A stretch of DNA of 64,000 nucleotides, taken from positions 15,268,948 through 15,332,947 of the forward strand of contig NC_133948.1 in NCBI RefSeq assembly GCF_031877795.1, read 5' to 3'. Below are positions 1 to 14,800 of the stretch, piece after piece. The notes under the pieces were generated by a model that was given only the letters and a program-made list of their open reading frames with translations, was not told where the DNA came from and made no database searches. Source of the DNA: Strix aluco (Eukaryota > Chordata > Aves > Strigiformes > Strigidae). Each line of letters opens with the position of its first letter. Positions within the stretch are counted from its first letter, which is position 1. The position numbers and the translations under genes were made by a program.

Positions 1-2729
1 ATGGTGAAGTGCCTGCAAATGGAATTGATGGCTCTTTCAAGAATAAGCTAACTGCACTGGGTGTCTGACTTGCTGCATGCATCAGCCTGAAAAACATAAT
101 GAAAATGGAAGGTTATCAGTGGGAAATAATGGGGAATGAAGGCAGATAATTTTATAGAATTTTACTGGGAGAAGAATAATGGGCAGGAAGGAGATTGAAA
201 ACTGAAGAGGATCAGAGGACAGATTTTTATGACCGGAAAAGAAAGTTAAAAAGATTGATAGGAAGTTTGCCCTGAAGAAAAATGGGCAGATTCTAAGGAA
301 ATAGATGGTGAGCTGCAAGTAGACTGTCAAGAGAAAAAAGAGTGGTTGTTGAGCAGAGGGCAAATTGAAAGGTCATAGAACAAAGAGCGACTTTGAAAGA
401 AGAAAATTAAAAACAATGCAGGAGTAGAAGAATACTTAGTATGTCATTAGAGTGCAGGCAGGAGGAACCAGAACCAGACTGCTAGGAGGAGGGAGCAAGG
501 TGAAGAACTGCTTAAATGAAGATGGACATGGGAAAAATTGCAATAAAAGCGGGCTTGAAAAAAAAAAAGAATATTAACAGAAAAAGCTGCATTTGACTAA
601 AAAAGCAAGTCTTCTAGAGTCTTAACTCTTTTAACTGGGGAAAGGTACCTTACTTTCCATGTTGGTGTCACCTGAGTCAGTGGTAGATTTAAATAATTCA
701 TTGGGTGTATGTGAGGCTGTCCAGTTGGGAAGAAAGAATGGAAGATTCTCCAGTCAGGTCCATTCCAGTCCCTTAATTTATTAGACAAAACTATCACAAC
801 AACTTACCTTGCAGGCTAGAGTCAAGTAGGAGAAGGCACGGAAGAAATTGGCAGTTAAAATAAAAACATTAACTTATAGCAACAGTACATCTGATCTTGT
901 CTGTAATGCATTTAAATATCTGTTACGTTGGTATCTAAATACTCTCTGCAGTCAGGTTGAGCTTAAGGATGGCAAATAAAGAGGGGGCTTATCTTGCAGG
1001 AGGGAATCCTCATTTCATGTGCCCCTTCATGTTGCTAAGTTAGGTAATTTATATCAGACTATCGCAGATCTTAAAACAGTAATAATACTGAAAACATGGA
1101 CCAAAATTCAAGTTCCAGCTTTATTTGAATATTCAAACTACTGGGCTGTCAAGTCTCCTTGTGCATGAATTTTCTGTTCTTTAATGGAACAAAGAATAAC
1201 TTACCTGTACCAGCCTTGCTGATCATGGGAGATGAGAGTTAGTACTTTCTCCAGCTAAGGAGAGTCCAGCACTGTTCTTGGTTGTGGTCTGGCAGGGGCA
1301 AGGATAAAGTTTGAGTATTAAGACAATACCTGCCTGTTGTATTTTGGGGATTGTGAGCTCTGGGCAATGCTTTCGCATTCAGAAAAGGACTCTGGACTTT
1401 TGAGTTGGCAGGGAAACACGAGGTGTAGCTGGGAGCTGTGTGCCTGCCTTCCCAGGAGACACGGGAGTGTTGATCACTCCCCTGGGCGCAGCATTTACCA
1501 CTAGCTTTCACTAGGCATCTTCATGCTCAAAGTAAGTTTTCTTGGGGTTCATATTTCTGAGACGCCTCTTGCCCTTGCCTGCTGTTTTTAGTTCCCTTTC
1601 CTTTTATCATGCCACTGAAATCAGGTACTTTTTAAGCTTTGTGGTGCCTGAGTAGAAGCTATCTTGATTCCTCAGCCCAGATCCTTGATTGGAGGTGACC
1701 TTCAAGGACTTGCCCAGAGTCATATGGAAAGGCACTGGCAGAGCAGGGTCTTACAGCCACATCTTGTAAGCCCCAAGGCAGAACTTAAACTGCTGGATCA
1801 TACTCCTCTGATGGCAAAAGAAGGTAACAGAGCATTTGAATGTTTCTCTGATAGCCTTTGTATTGAAGGATCTCAATGGCAGAGGTTTTGTTGCCTTGTG
1901 TAATATTCAGTATAATCTAATAAACAATTCAAACAGTTTTACACTTTATGTTTATTACAGTAGCTAAAACTCTGTGTTTGGAATTTAGACATTTATGATG
2001 AGGTAGTTAAATATTAACTTTTATTCATTTAAGCTAATGACACAGATTTGCCTGTCTCAGGTAAAGGTCCAAAAATATGAATGAAAACTAATATTTTCAT
2101 CTTGTGGTTTCTTCTTATCTTTAAAGGTGCTTACGTGTCCAAGCTTGTGCTAGTTACATGTGCCATAAAACATAAGTGCGTGTAACTACACCTTTCAAAA
2201 TGAATGATTCAGCATTATTACTCTAAATATGGCTGCTTGGATCGTGAGTGTTGGTTTTTCCCTGAAGAGGAAATAGGGGATATTTCCATACAACAAGCAC
2301 TTAGACTGCAGCAGTCTGTTAAGGGGGATCTTGCTTAGTGGTTCATTTTTGACACCAACAGCTAAAATGATATTCCCAAGATCCCTAAATTTTGGACCTA
2401 CGAGAGAGAAAAATGCTTCCATGAGAGGGGAGCTTGTGCATTTCTGCTGCTTTTGCTGCCTTCACATTTGTCACTAGTGCTGCAGTCTTCTCGGCTGTTT
2501 TCATGTGATCCCTTAAGGTTTTTGGGCTATACAGTAGTGGAGCTGAAACTACTTGATACGTGGTGCTGTACTTCAGAGCTGTTGAAGGAGCTATACTTAC
2601 TTTTTCTTTGTTTTTATCTCCGTCTTTTCACATTCCATGTAGTCCTATAATAAACCCTTGTGAGATATGCAAAGAAATTACGGTGTTAGTACTGTCTGAA
2701 ATGAAATTATATAATCTTTTTAATTGCAG
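1..2729 (+). other. MTMR3: MTMR3 intron (partial)
   Basis: AT-rich intronic sequence with no coding homology. Positions about 100-570 are strikingly purine-rich on the + strand (many GAAAA, GGAAG and GAGGA runs). The short open frames here are low-complexity and have no supported product. Confidence 0.7.
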
Positions 2730-2812
2730 GTTCCATTGCAGCTTATAGAAAGTGTTGAGTGCCGTGATATATTTCAACTTCATTTGACTTGCAAAGACTG
2801 CAAGGTTATAAG
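2730..2812 (+). CDS. MTMR3: MTMR3 exon, PH-GRAM domain part 1
   Basis: This exon encodes VPLQLIESVECRDIFQLHLT and onward to CKVIR, a PH-GRAM strand region. The acceptor follows TTTTTAATTGCAG and the donor is GTATGA. It starts in phase 0 and ends two bases into a codon. The peptide start corresponds to about residue 71 of the human protein, so upstream coding exons lie left of the window. Confidence 0.95.
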
Positions 2813-5800
2813 GTATGAATAGGCTGAATGTTGAATGGGGGGTAACTTTGCTTTCCATATGCTGTGGACAGCTGTAACGTTTTAAGGAAATGGTTTTTCT
2901 TCCTTAGTGGACTTGCTTTCCCTCAAAGATTTTCTTTTGTCTGATTTCATGTGTGATAGCTGGGCATTTTTGTAAAGAGGATGGGAGCAAGAGGGTCTGC
3001 ATTCTCGCTTGCTGTGATACAGTGTAGCAGCAAACCTTGGCCTCAGCCTAAGTGGCTAATCTTGATCTTATTCTGAAATTAATTTTATTCTCACTGAGTT
3101 TTCCCTGCCTTACAATCAGTTATAATGTATTGCTTTAATTAGTTACAAGATGCAGAACTAGATAAAACCACTGAAACGCATACTTCTTGGAAGAGTGTTT
3201 AATCAAGATTTGGGGTTTGGAGGGTTAAGGTTCATCTGCACAAGATGGGTTTGTGCAGTTCAGTGTGAAACCTTCAGTCTGGGGTAGCATCAGCCACCCT
3301 GCATTTTTAAGAGCTATGAGGGTACACTTGCTGTCCTTAAGACATAGTAGCCTTTTGGAAAAGAAGGGTAAAGCCGGGTCTGCAACCCACTCTATAACCC
3401 AGTGAAGTAGAGAGCGTCATGTAGAAGGGAGCACTTATTTATGTCTGTCCTTCAGCAGACTTCAGAGTCTGCCCCAGGAGTCTCTGAGCTGCTGAGCCTG
3501 AGCTACAGCTATTTCCTACTTTTCTGCTGCAGAAATGAATTTTGATCTATAAACTTTAATTAACAAGAAAGGAACATTTCTTTTTGATTAAATGTTTGCT
3601 GGCAGTACCTTTTGTATAATGAAATGAGCCCCAGTCATATCTAAGCACTCAGAATGTTTAACAGGCCAGCTGCTTCCTGAAATGCTGTATTTTGATGAGG
3701 ACTGATTTTACTTTAGAGGTAATATTTAGTTTAATTTGAATTAAATATTTAACTTCCTCTTAACTTGTAGCTCTTGACATTTAAAAAAGTCACCCTTCCT
3801 CTCTACATTAATTTGTTATTTGTCTTCAATTGTAGAATGAATACAAATTATTTGTATTTATGCCCTTCTTTATGAATTGCCCTTCAGAATTGCATCTCTG
3901 AGAATCAGTACTTGGTGACACTGGCAGCTGGAAGATCATGAAGTGTGGGGTTGAGATACTGGATTTAGAACATGTTCATGTTCTTTTTCATGAACAAGGT
4001 AGTTCATGAAATGTGTGTTTTGAATAATAGGGCCCAAGTGAAGATAGTGCTTGTTATTTGCAACACTAACTTTAAAAGAATTTAGAAAGAAAATGGGATC
4101 TTGTCTGACTCTGGATATTTAATAGAGAATTATCTCATCTAAGCTGGTAGTCTCGGCTTGCTTTATAGTCAGTGATGGGAAATAAAGACCTCCAGGCTGC
4201 AGTTCCTCACAGCTATTTAGACACGTTTCGTGAGTCGAACATGTCTTTTTCCTTCCACTGACTGACTTGAAGATATTTGCAGGTAAGGGTAATAAATCCT
4301 GCCCTTAGAGAATACAGATGCTGTCATTAACTATGAATGCAGTAGAACACAGACCGGGCTGAATGTAAATACTTGGTGAATATTTTATAATGATAAAATC
4401 TTGAAGAAATCTGTCAGAGCAAAATAAATCACCGATCTTTCTTCCATCCTTTTATCCTAAAGGGTCCAGGAATCCTCTTTGAAAAGACAAGCTAATGTAA
4501 CTTTAATACACTGCTCTGAAGATTAGTTTCTCCTGTGCAAGGAATGTTCTCACTAGCTGTTGTTGTTAGTCTGTAATGTTAGGCAAAGCTCACTTTCAAA
4601 AACATTGTGCTTCCCACCAAGGCCAGAAGGAGAATCTTAACATGTGAGATAGGGGAATAATGTAAGATTTCAGATACTGGAGTTTGTCCTCATTATTCTC
4701 AAATGAAGTATATTAATCAAATAGATATTTCTCCTGTGTCTGATGAAAAATGTGTTCTTGTTTACGGGAATACGATGCATAGATTATAATGTATGTGATG
4801 GTTTTGTGAGTTTCCATGTGAGACCACCAGTCAGCAAGTCCCTGGAACACATTCCTGTATTTGATTGTGTGAAACTTGCAGACCAAACTCGGTGATGCTG
4901 TCCTTGGTTTTTATAATGAATGTATGCATAAATGGCTTCATCATTCATGACTAGTAGGGCACGCTGCTGGTTTATTCACAGTCACAGAACATTGCTTCCG
5001 AAGTGTGTATTTCTTTACTAATATCCAAAGGTTTCATTTTTACTATCCATTAGAACGTACATGGAAGCACAACTAAGTTATCACTAAGATGTTCTCACTT
5101 TTTGCTTCCACAGATGTTTTCATAGCCTGTCAGATCTTATAGTCTGGCATCTTTTACTGAAAGTTAATCAGTAAATGTTTGTTTCTGGGACAGGTGTCAG
5201 TTTTCTACTTTTGAGCAGTGTCAAGATTGGCTTAAGCGACTGAACAATGCCATCCGCCCTCCTTCGAAGATAGAAGACCTTTTCTCATTTGCCTATCACG
5301 CTTGGTGTATGGAGGTATATGCTAGTGAAAAGGAACAGCACGGGGATTTGTGTCGGCCAGGTACGTGCAGACACTTCGGGGATCATCACAAATGCATTGA
5401 CTGGTAACTGCTGAAATCCAGAACTTAGAAAAAAAAGTTACAAACAAATTCAGTCTGTGCTGTTGTAAACTGAACCTGGAATATTCCAGTATGGAAATAT
5501 TTTTTGTACATAAGTTCTTGCACTTCTTCACTAGCTGGTGAATATACCTTATGTGGTAATTTACACCTTCACTTACAGCAAAGTGTCCTTTAATGTCTTG
5601 CATGTCTGCCGCACTGAGTTTTGTTCTGGCTGAACCAAGGAGCTACTTTGGGGTCAATATGCAAAGCAGTACCTGAACATCCTGAGGAAATTACTGTGGT
5701 GGATTTAGTTTAATCAGTCATGTATGATACTAATAATGATTTGTTCACTGTGGCAGCAACTTTCAATCTAAAACGTTTCGTAATGATTGTGCCCACGTTT

Positions 5801-8800
5801 CTGTAATTGCCTAGAGCAGTGGTCTTCAACATGGATGTTGAAGAGCAGGAGGTGAAGGAGAAGGAAGTCCCTGAGCTGCTCCTGAGGTTCATTCACAGCT
5901 GCAAGACAACGACCTATTTTAGTGAAATACCACCCTTGCTGGAAAGTTTTAGAAGCCCACAAGTAAATGAAAGCCAAAAATTGGGATGCTGGTGTTTATA
6001 GCACTTGTTTGAATATAAGGACATCTGAGTTCCAGGCCCTCTCCACTCACATTTCACTCATGACTCACCTTGCTGGGAAAAGTGTCCCAGTTACGAGGTT
6101 GAGGAATGTTAGTGTGATTCTGTCCTTATTACTGAAGCTGGTCTGGGGCTGACCAAAGACTATAATCTCTTTGGTGCCTCAGGAGGAGCAGTCAACAGGT
6201 AGTGTGCAAGTAGGAGGAGGTGCTCTGTGTTTCTGGTTCCTGTTGCTGTACTTATGTTAGTAGTTACTGAAAAAAGGCAAACAAATCCTCAGAGCAGAAT
6301 GTGAAACCCAGGTCTTTTCCCTCCTATTTAAATTCAGGAGCTGGAAGGTAGCAGACATGTAGGTGGATTGCGAAGTCTCCTTCTAGTCCTTTTCCTCACT
6401 GAAACAGATGAGCTTCACCCTAACACGAGGTTAGGATGAGAAGCAGCATTTAACTTTTAATTAACTTCTAGCAATCAATTTTTTTCCTTGTAGGTGTGCC
6501 TATCAACTTTTTTTTAACGTAGTAACTTTTTCTTCCCTGTAGCTTGCTTTTTTCTGGTGGTAGGCATTCTCCTTTTAAGAGTTGAATTCTAGTTGAAATA
6601 AATCTATGGGAATGTAATTATGTAATTGAAGAAGTGAGTCCGAAGACATAATTTATTTTTTTACATCCAAGGAGCCCAATATTTGGTCGATACAGACCAA
6701 AATACTAAATTGCTTCAAAATCTACCTAAGTATCAACTTCTAGGGAAAAACTGTAAATTGTTATCAGCATATTTAATGGGAGATATGAACTGAGGCTCAC
6801 AAGATCAGCTTTTATAGTCAGAAGGCACAAGTCCACAGAATGTATGGCTTGCTTTTTCTCTGCTTTTCAGAGTTGATAGGGATGCTTCGAAAATATTTTC
6901 CATCTTGGCTCAAAACGCCTCTTAAAATATCAGTGTTTCATGAGGAACAGACAAAATGTTAGCAAGGCTAGGGTTTAATTTCTCAGAGGAAAATGTATGA
7001 TTTCATGACATGCACAGTAGCTAAAAAATTAAGAGGGAGAAATCAAACAGAATATTTCATTTTCATATAGTTCTATGTGTTTTTCTTAAAACCCACTAGC
7101 AGTCTGCAGCATTGATGACTGGGAATAGTTCCAGTATTCTCATTTGCTATCCAGAAAAATCCTTAAGCATGTATCAGAGTTTTAATGGCCATTCCTCAAA
7201 GCACCTGATAATGAACCCCATCCTCACATGCTGCAAGAGCATGCTGCTGTTCCAATAAAAGGATTTTTTTTTAAAAAATAAAAAGTCACTGCTAAGGAAG
7301 AACATGACAGCGGTTGTTGTCTGGCTGGAATGTATTGTCCCAGTTTCACCTCTGCACTTGACAAAGGATCAAAGGGCTCCTCACAGAGCTGCCATCTCTC
7401 CAGCTTTTGTAAAACAGGGACTCGAGCAGCTGATCTATTTGAGTAGGTGGCTAGGAGATAATAAATTCAAGCTCATGCAGAGTTCATGGGAGAAGCGGGA
7501 AATTGTTGGCAAGCTCCAGTCTAATTGATCTGGTGATAGGGAAGGTAGAGCAGAACTACAGTGCCTGTGTAATACTGAGACTAGCCTTCTGCAGAAAATG
7601 CATGAGACAGGAGGCAGAACTATTTCTTTTTTATGGTACTGTTGTACCAGTGGCATAATGTAAGGGGAAGAAGTGATGAAGGTCACTCAGGTCCGTAGAT
7701 TTTACCGCCATGTGCCTTCAAGAATGAATGTTCTCCATTTGCACACAGTGTCATTCTCACATTTTACCTTTCAAAAAGAGTAAGAAAAATAATCTCATTA
7801 TGCAGATCTCTTGCACATTGTCCATGTTGTAAAGCATGTCTGGATTTGCAAAGTACCATTTTCGGTGTATGATCTGACCGGTAGGAATGAATAACATTAC
7901 AGCTTTTCTTTCACAGTTAATTTAAGTCCTGTAGTTAGGCTGCTATCTTTATTCTTAATTTACCTATTTCTCTATATTTATGTCTCATTGTTCTGTAATA
8001 TCACATAAAAAATTGTTTTAGACATGTACATTTACATCTTTGACATAAATATGTATCTACATATGTCTTGGGTATTGAAAAACTTTAGGAGTTTTCTGTA
8101 ATATATAATGGAAAGATGTAATATTTAAAGCATTAATTTTTCAACAGGTTTTTTTTCCCCTGTTGGGTGATGCTCTGCCTCGTGATTTAATGATACAGTA
8201 ATTTAAAGAGACAAGTAATGGACAGACTTTCAGAATCTTTTTATCTCGTGGTGCTCACATGCTTATTAAATTTATCACATTTTGCAGCTCTGAACCTGGA
8301 AATTTTGTACGTTATTCTCTGCTACATGTTGATTGAGTACCTTCTAATTCTCTAGACTTTCTGTCTATCAGAATAAATATTCTTTATTGCCGTTGTATAT
8401 TTTTCAGTTGTATTTTGATACTTTTAAAAAAGCATTTAGGAAATAAATGGAGCTCATTCCAGTTCCTTTAATATATTAATCCAGGAATTTGTGAGGATCT
8501 TGTGACTGATATTCGTGCCAAACAATCATTTATGCATCTATCTTCATATCTCCACATGACTCGTGGAGGAATAATGTCCAATTTACAGATGGAAAACTGA
8601 GATGAAGGTTAAATTACAGGGCTTTCCTACAGTCATACAGGAAACCTGTGGCTGAAATTGCATACTAAATGGAGATCACCCAAGTTCCAGACCACATTCC
8701 ATATATTACCCCTTCCAAGTATTGGTCAGTCCAGAGCTTCACCTTGTCTTTGATACAAAATTCTTCTGAACTTCAGAAAAGAGAAATTACTAGCGTTTTC

Positions 8801-11800
8801 CCACTAAGACTGCTGATGGATCTAAATTGCTTTTGCTGATGTACTTGGTTCCGGTCTGCAGCGTTATTCTTTCTTATACGAATTTACAGAAGCTGGTCAT
8901 TTCAGAAAAAAAGTCCTTGATGGACTTTGACATTTCTGGAGACTTGACCACAGTACAAGCTGTGGTTCTCCCGATATGGATTTTCAGAATAGGATTCTGA
9001 AATGTAGATTGTGTTTTTGGACTATTCTTTTTTTTTTTTTCCCCAGTTTTTAATGAGTGCAGTGATGTTTTTCTCTAACTATTTTGAAAGGTAAGACTCT
9101 TACTACTGATTTTGCATTTATTTTCTCTCTCTGCTTTTGATACCCAGGAGAACATGTAACTTCAAGATTTAAAAATGAAGTGGAGCGGATGGGTTTTGAT
9201 ATGAACAATGCCTGGAGGATTTCCAACATCAATGAGAAGTACAAGTAAGTTATGTGGGCTGCTGATTCACAGCCAAATGACATCTCAAAACACCAATTTT
9301 GTTGTAGCAGATTACTGGAACTTTTTCCAAGTTCTACAGTCCCTAATAAGGGACAATTAGAATTATGATTTTTTTTGTTGTTTTATAGAAAAAAATGTGC
9401 CGTAAAGTTTAATATATTAGCTGTTACAATTTTTGTGGGCTTAGAAATACCAGATTTTGATGTGCTTGCTGGAGGGCTTCTTAGAGAATAAGCATTCTAA
9501 TGGAAGAAATGAAAGCCTTAAGTGAGCAAAGAGTGGGGTTTGGCTGAACTTTTAAAAACCGTTTTTTTTATTGTGTCTTAATTCTTATGACAAAGACTTG
9601 TATTAAAAAAAAAAAAAGTTGGTTTGGAAGAGTTAAGCTTGTAGATCCTGAAAATAAGAGAAAACACCTCCTGTGGTCCTGAAAGCATAGACAGATGTCC
9701 TCTTCTCTAGCTGCTGGAGTGGAGGAAGGTGTTCCTCCATTCACGGTTGCTAGGACAGAGTGGACTGGCTGATCCCTAATCCAGTTCAGAGCAAAACCAG
9801 CAGTAACACTTTGTGATGAAACATGTTTCATTGCTCTTTCTTTGCAGGATAATGACTTGCAGATGGTGGTTGGTGTCACTGCAAGAAGAATAGCTGTCTC
9901 GGTCTTTAAAAATCTAGGGGGAAAAAATAGCTATCCCTTACATATTTAATACTGAAGAAAAAGGAAAAAAAACCTTACATGTCATATGGAAGCAGAATAA
10001 CACAAACAACTCCTTTCCTTCTTGTGGCCAGCACTTGAGGAAAGAGCATTTTTTCAGGATGATTGATACATTTTTCTGAATGGAAGAGTCTTAGACACGT
10101 GTTCATGTCTGTCCTTGTGCAATAAATGCATCTCTTTAAGGGGATGGACTGGGGATGAAGTAGTTTATGATTCAGCAATGTATTGCAGTCACTACTGACT
10201 GCTTGCCCTGTTCTCATTGGCAGTCATGGCTTTATTAGTTAAGTAGTGGAGTAGGAGATGCATCTAGTAGAAGAAAGTTCCAGTTAGCCAGTCAGATATG
10301 ATCCACTGCACTCAGATTCCTGCCTTCAGCAAGGGTTGATTAGCCAATGGACTTTTTCCACACTTACACAAGATTTATGTCCTGTATCCTGTAGCCAGGG
10401 TGGCTCTGCTTCTGTATTTTAGCATGGAGAGGTGTGGAATTTCTTTTCTGAGGTCCAGTTTATTTCAGCAGCTGGAGTTAAAAACCACCTACATGCGAAT
10501 TTCCTGAGAAAACACCAGGTTGAATCTTCTAATTCTGAAATGCATGTATGCACCTTGATGTTCACAGTGCTTTTGTATACTCGAAGGAGGAGTTTATTAA
10601 CATACAGTGAAACAGGAATTAACAAAATGGCAGTTTGCTGAGATGAACAGCTGTCAGGTTGCTTGTACTGCTTATTTGTGTGTATTGTCTGGGAAGCGTG
10701 TAACTGCTCTGTATCACTTACATTTAACCCTTTGCACTGCTTTTCTCACAGGCTCTGTGGTAGTTACCCCCAGGAAATCATAGTTCCTGCCTGGATCACG
10801 GATAAAGAGCTAGAGAGCGTGGCAAGCTTTCGGTCCTGGAAGCGCATCCCTGCTGTTGTGTACAGGTGAGGCTCTTGTAGGTGGAACAGCTTTCAGCAGG
10901 CTGTAAATGAAGTGTTCTAGCAAATAAAAGCTGAAGTAAGTTGTGACTGGGAAGCTTGGCTTGTAATGAAAGGTGTTCTGGGCCCCAGATGTCCCCTCAC
11001 TGAACCTGACAGACTTCAGCAAAAGTGTTAAAGGTATTTGAAAAGAATATTTTTATAATATATTCAAAGTAAAGAGCAGCCTGGCTTGCATCTTGCTGTG
11101 TTTTTCCATGTATAACATGATGTGGAGGGATGCTGTGTGAAGGCCCAGGACCTGCTAGGGTAGAGTTGGAGAACTAGGCTGGGAAGAGGCAACAAAACAG
11201 TCTCCTCCGTGCTGTCCGGTGGAGTGGTACCCAAGCTGATCCACCCTGGGACCCTGGCTGGGGTGAGGTCCTGCTGTTCCACTCCAGAAGGATCCCAGAA
11301 GTGGTGTGGAGAACAGGACCTTGGAACAAAACACAAACCACCCTAAGGGTTTAGATATTGAACAAGGATGACAGGGAACCCCTCTCATGAGAAAACATTC
11401 AGACCTGCATTTAACTGACAGCAAAGTATGACCTGTTAGGCCTGATAGCTTGGGGTCTTTGTATTTGCTACTTTTGTATGTGTTGTTTTATACCTATTCA
11501 AAACTCCAAGAATGTGTGAGACAGCAGCACATGTTGGCCCTTGTCAAGCCATAAGTGAGGTAAGGCAGACTGACTACACATTCACATTCTGAGTGGGAAT
11601 AATGCTTTGTCTCTTGTAATTCCAAACACATACTGTAGGAGCACTCAGCATTCGCATCTCTTGCAAGTCATTCCTAGGGTAGTCACCTCCGTTAAGATTG
11701 ATTTTATTTTTTTTAATATGAAAATGAAAAAATGTAAGATGAAGACATCAAAACAGCAGAGGAAATGATAAATGGCATCTCTGGCTAGGTGCTCCTTGAT

Positions 11801-14800
11801 TTTTCTCTAATTGTCATCTGGCTAACATTCAGACTGCAGTATAAACAAGGACAAATACCAAAATTATTTAAGGGAGATAAAAACTCAAATTAGAAAAGAA
11901 TGTACATGCTAGCTCTCTAGATATTTTAGATAGTTTTAATCAGTCCATCTCTTCCTTAGATTGAGTCCAGCAATTCTTCATAACAAAATTGCTTTTCTGA
12001 GAGACTGGTTTTGGCAGTTCTTTACTAAGAAATATATTTCAGTGTCTGTTTGTGTTGGTTTTTTTTTCCCAAATATTCTGGAACCTGTCATTTAATACCT
12101 TGGCCATTTTCCTGGTGTAGTTATCCTCCCATAAATGTTTAAAATCTCTTCAAAAAATCAGATGACAAAGGGATTAAAAAGATAATGAATACTTGATAAT
12201 TCCATTAAGGCTGCCTAGCCACCCATTACTTCTAAACAGACAGAAAGGAAAGCTGTTCTCTGAGTGGCAAGCTAAATTTAGAGAGCAGCAAATCTGACAA
12301 ATTCGTACGGCCTGGGTCAGAGGAGCAAGTGTACAAGAGTTAAGAGTGGGCCACAAAACATTATTTACCTAGCTTAAGAGTTCTTGTTCTATGAAGGGAG
12401 AACAAATTAGCTGGTGGCAGCAGACCATTATCTTTAAATCCTCCTATCTTTTCTCCTTTTTATTCCAAATAATAAAGGGGTTAGCACAGTCTTTTTCTGA
12501 ATGTTAAGGAATTGCTCCATCCTCTGTTCAGCTCTGTGAGGGGGGAAAAGTGCTTTCCAGCATATGCTAATTTTTTAAGACTTAAGGTATTTTATTATTA
12601 TGGTCGTACATAAAAATGTGTATTTTATATATGTATAAAAGAGGGTGTAATTTATATGCGGTTTTGTGTTCAACTTTGAACACTGCATTTCAAGCCATTT
12701 TGTGCCTTGTATGCAGTTGTCACATAATTGGGGGACACCTCACCTGCAAGCACGCTTAACACAGGGAAGCATCCCTCCTCCTTTCATGGCTGTACAGGAG
12801 AAGCAAATCACTCCCTCTGCGTTCTTGGGTACAGCTTGCCTTCTGGGGACGTTATGGGGGAGTGATTTAAGTGTTCAAAAGACCTCATAGACCGAAATTG
12901 TTTAATCCCTGGCATTCAGTTCTCTGCGGTTCTCATGAGACTATGTATGTTAAATTACCACATAGTTTTTCATTTGTAATCTTAAAATCAGGGGGAGAAA
13001 CATTCTTCTCTCTTTTGATTTCTCTTTTTCCTTATCTTGACATTTAGTAATAGATTTTTCAAGACATCCAGTTCATCATTCTGTACTCTAATAGAACTCA
13101 CATCAGCTAGTGGTTGATGATCCGTGTGATTGGAAATCCACGTATAGTTTTCTCTCAGTATATGTTGCCATAAACCAGCTTTTTTTCTTATTTTTGGATA
13201 AGTAAGGGACAAAAGCTCATTCAGCATTTCTTACCTGTTGAAGGTGATTTTGGGACTGCTAGTTTCATTATTGATCACATTTTAAAAATCTGCTCTTTTT
13301 GCTTTACCTCAGGGGAAAAAAATGTGATAATGATTTTTTTAAAATTTGTCCAATAACTTGTCTCAGATACTGAACACTGGGACAGAGAGAGATGAGAGAC
13401 ACAGAAACTTGGCAACAAAAAACTCATTGTCTGTTGTTGTAAAGCATTCAAGAGCTATGACAGTATGAGCGGGCTGAATTCAGAGGCAAGCCTCAAAAAT
13501 ACTCAAGTTGAGATTGGACTGTCAGGAACATTGCTTCTATTTTATGATAAGATTTCTAGAAAAATCTCACACTCAGCTTCTGTGGTTTTTCTCTGTGATT
13601 ACAATTTTTAAAAATCTAGGCATATATTTATGTAGATAATTTTTAAAAAAAAAAGTCTAGGCACATATTTACATAGATAAATCTGTCTTGTAACATGGTT
13701 TTTTGTAGCTTATCTGTTTTGGTCCCAGAATATCAGTGTTAGGGAGAAGCCTTTTTGGATTTTGTGGCCAGACGATAGAGAGGACTTCATACATTATATA
13801 AACAGCCTCTTAAACTCATGAGAACCTACTTGCAAAATATCTGTGTTGAAGGCGTCTTTTTGTCTTGCCCACTGCTGAAGGTTGGTTACCCGCACAGGCA
13901 GCATTTCTGCCAGCACAGGAAGCAAAGGTAAACAGAAAATTGCCACGTACCGTGCTTGCTAAATTATCTTTGTGAATTGCAGCAATGATTTTTTTCAGTT
14001 GCAAGTGCTAGTAGTTAAGTCGTGCTGGGGAGGGAGCTATTCAAACCTTCATTAGTCCTCCCTGTCTTTGCAGTTACAAGGACTTGGTGGATTTATTGTT
14101 GTACTCAAAAGGTTGCTTGAACACAAGGAAGATTAAGCATGTGCAGAGGTGTACCGTACATCACAGAGTTACACAGTGCTTTATAAAGGGCTTTAGAGTT
14201 ATCTAATGGTGATTTACTATTTTGTTTCTGCAGGGAGGCTGCATGTTGCTTTGTCTCTAGAGGGTTAGGAAATTTTCAGTGGTGGGTTTGCTTAAATTTT
14301 TTTTTAATCTTTTTTTGGTTGCTGAGATCTGAGTGACACCATCTTATCCCCAGCTCTATCTCTAGGGACCTCAGAATCACACTTGAACTATTTGCTATTT
14401 TTCGTTCCCATGACCAGTTGGAATGAGTATGATTCCTCAGACCTCCAACATTACCGTAAATAGAATTGTTTGCTGATTTCTGCTGGTACATCTGAACATT
14501 GCATATTTGCGGAGGCTTAGGAGTGTTAGGGCTTCATAGATATCAATGAACTCAACTTTTGGCCTAATGATTCTTTATTATTTGAGGTATAAATGGGAGC
14601 CAGGAACCTGGAGGTGAAAATATAACTGTTTATGAAGCTATGAAAATGATTCTGCTGGCAGGTAGTAATGAAATCTGGGAGAACATACGGAAAAATAAAT
14701 GAGCTTATCCAAGTGTTCAAAATAGATTTCTTATGTGTATAATGATGTTCTATTTTCTTTTGTTATTTGTGCAAGCATAGCAGGGAACTAGGTGGCCTTT

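Noticed and set aside
5816-5850. Possible hAT-type terminal repeat (CAGTGGTCTTCAAC)
   Set aside because: It resembles the CAGTGGTTCTCAA ends of hAT elements, but no matching inverted end or 8-base target duplication was found nearby.
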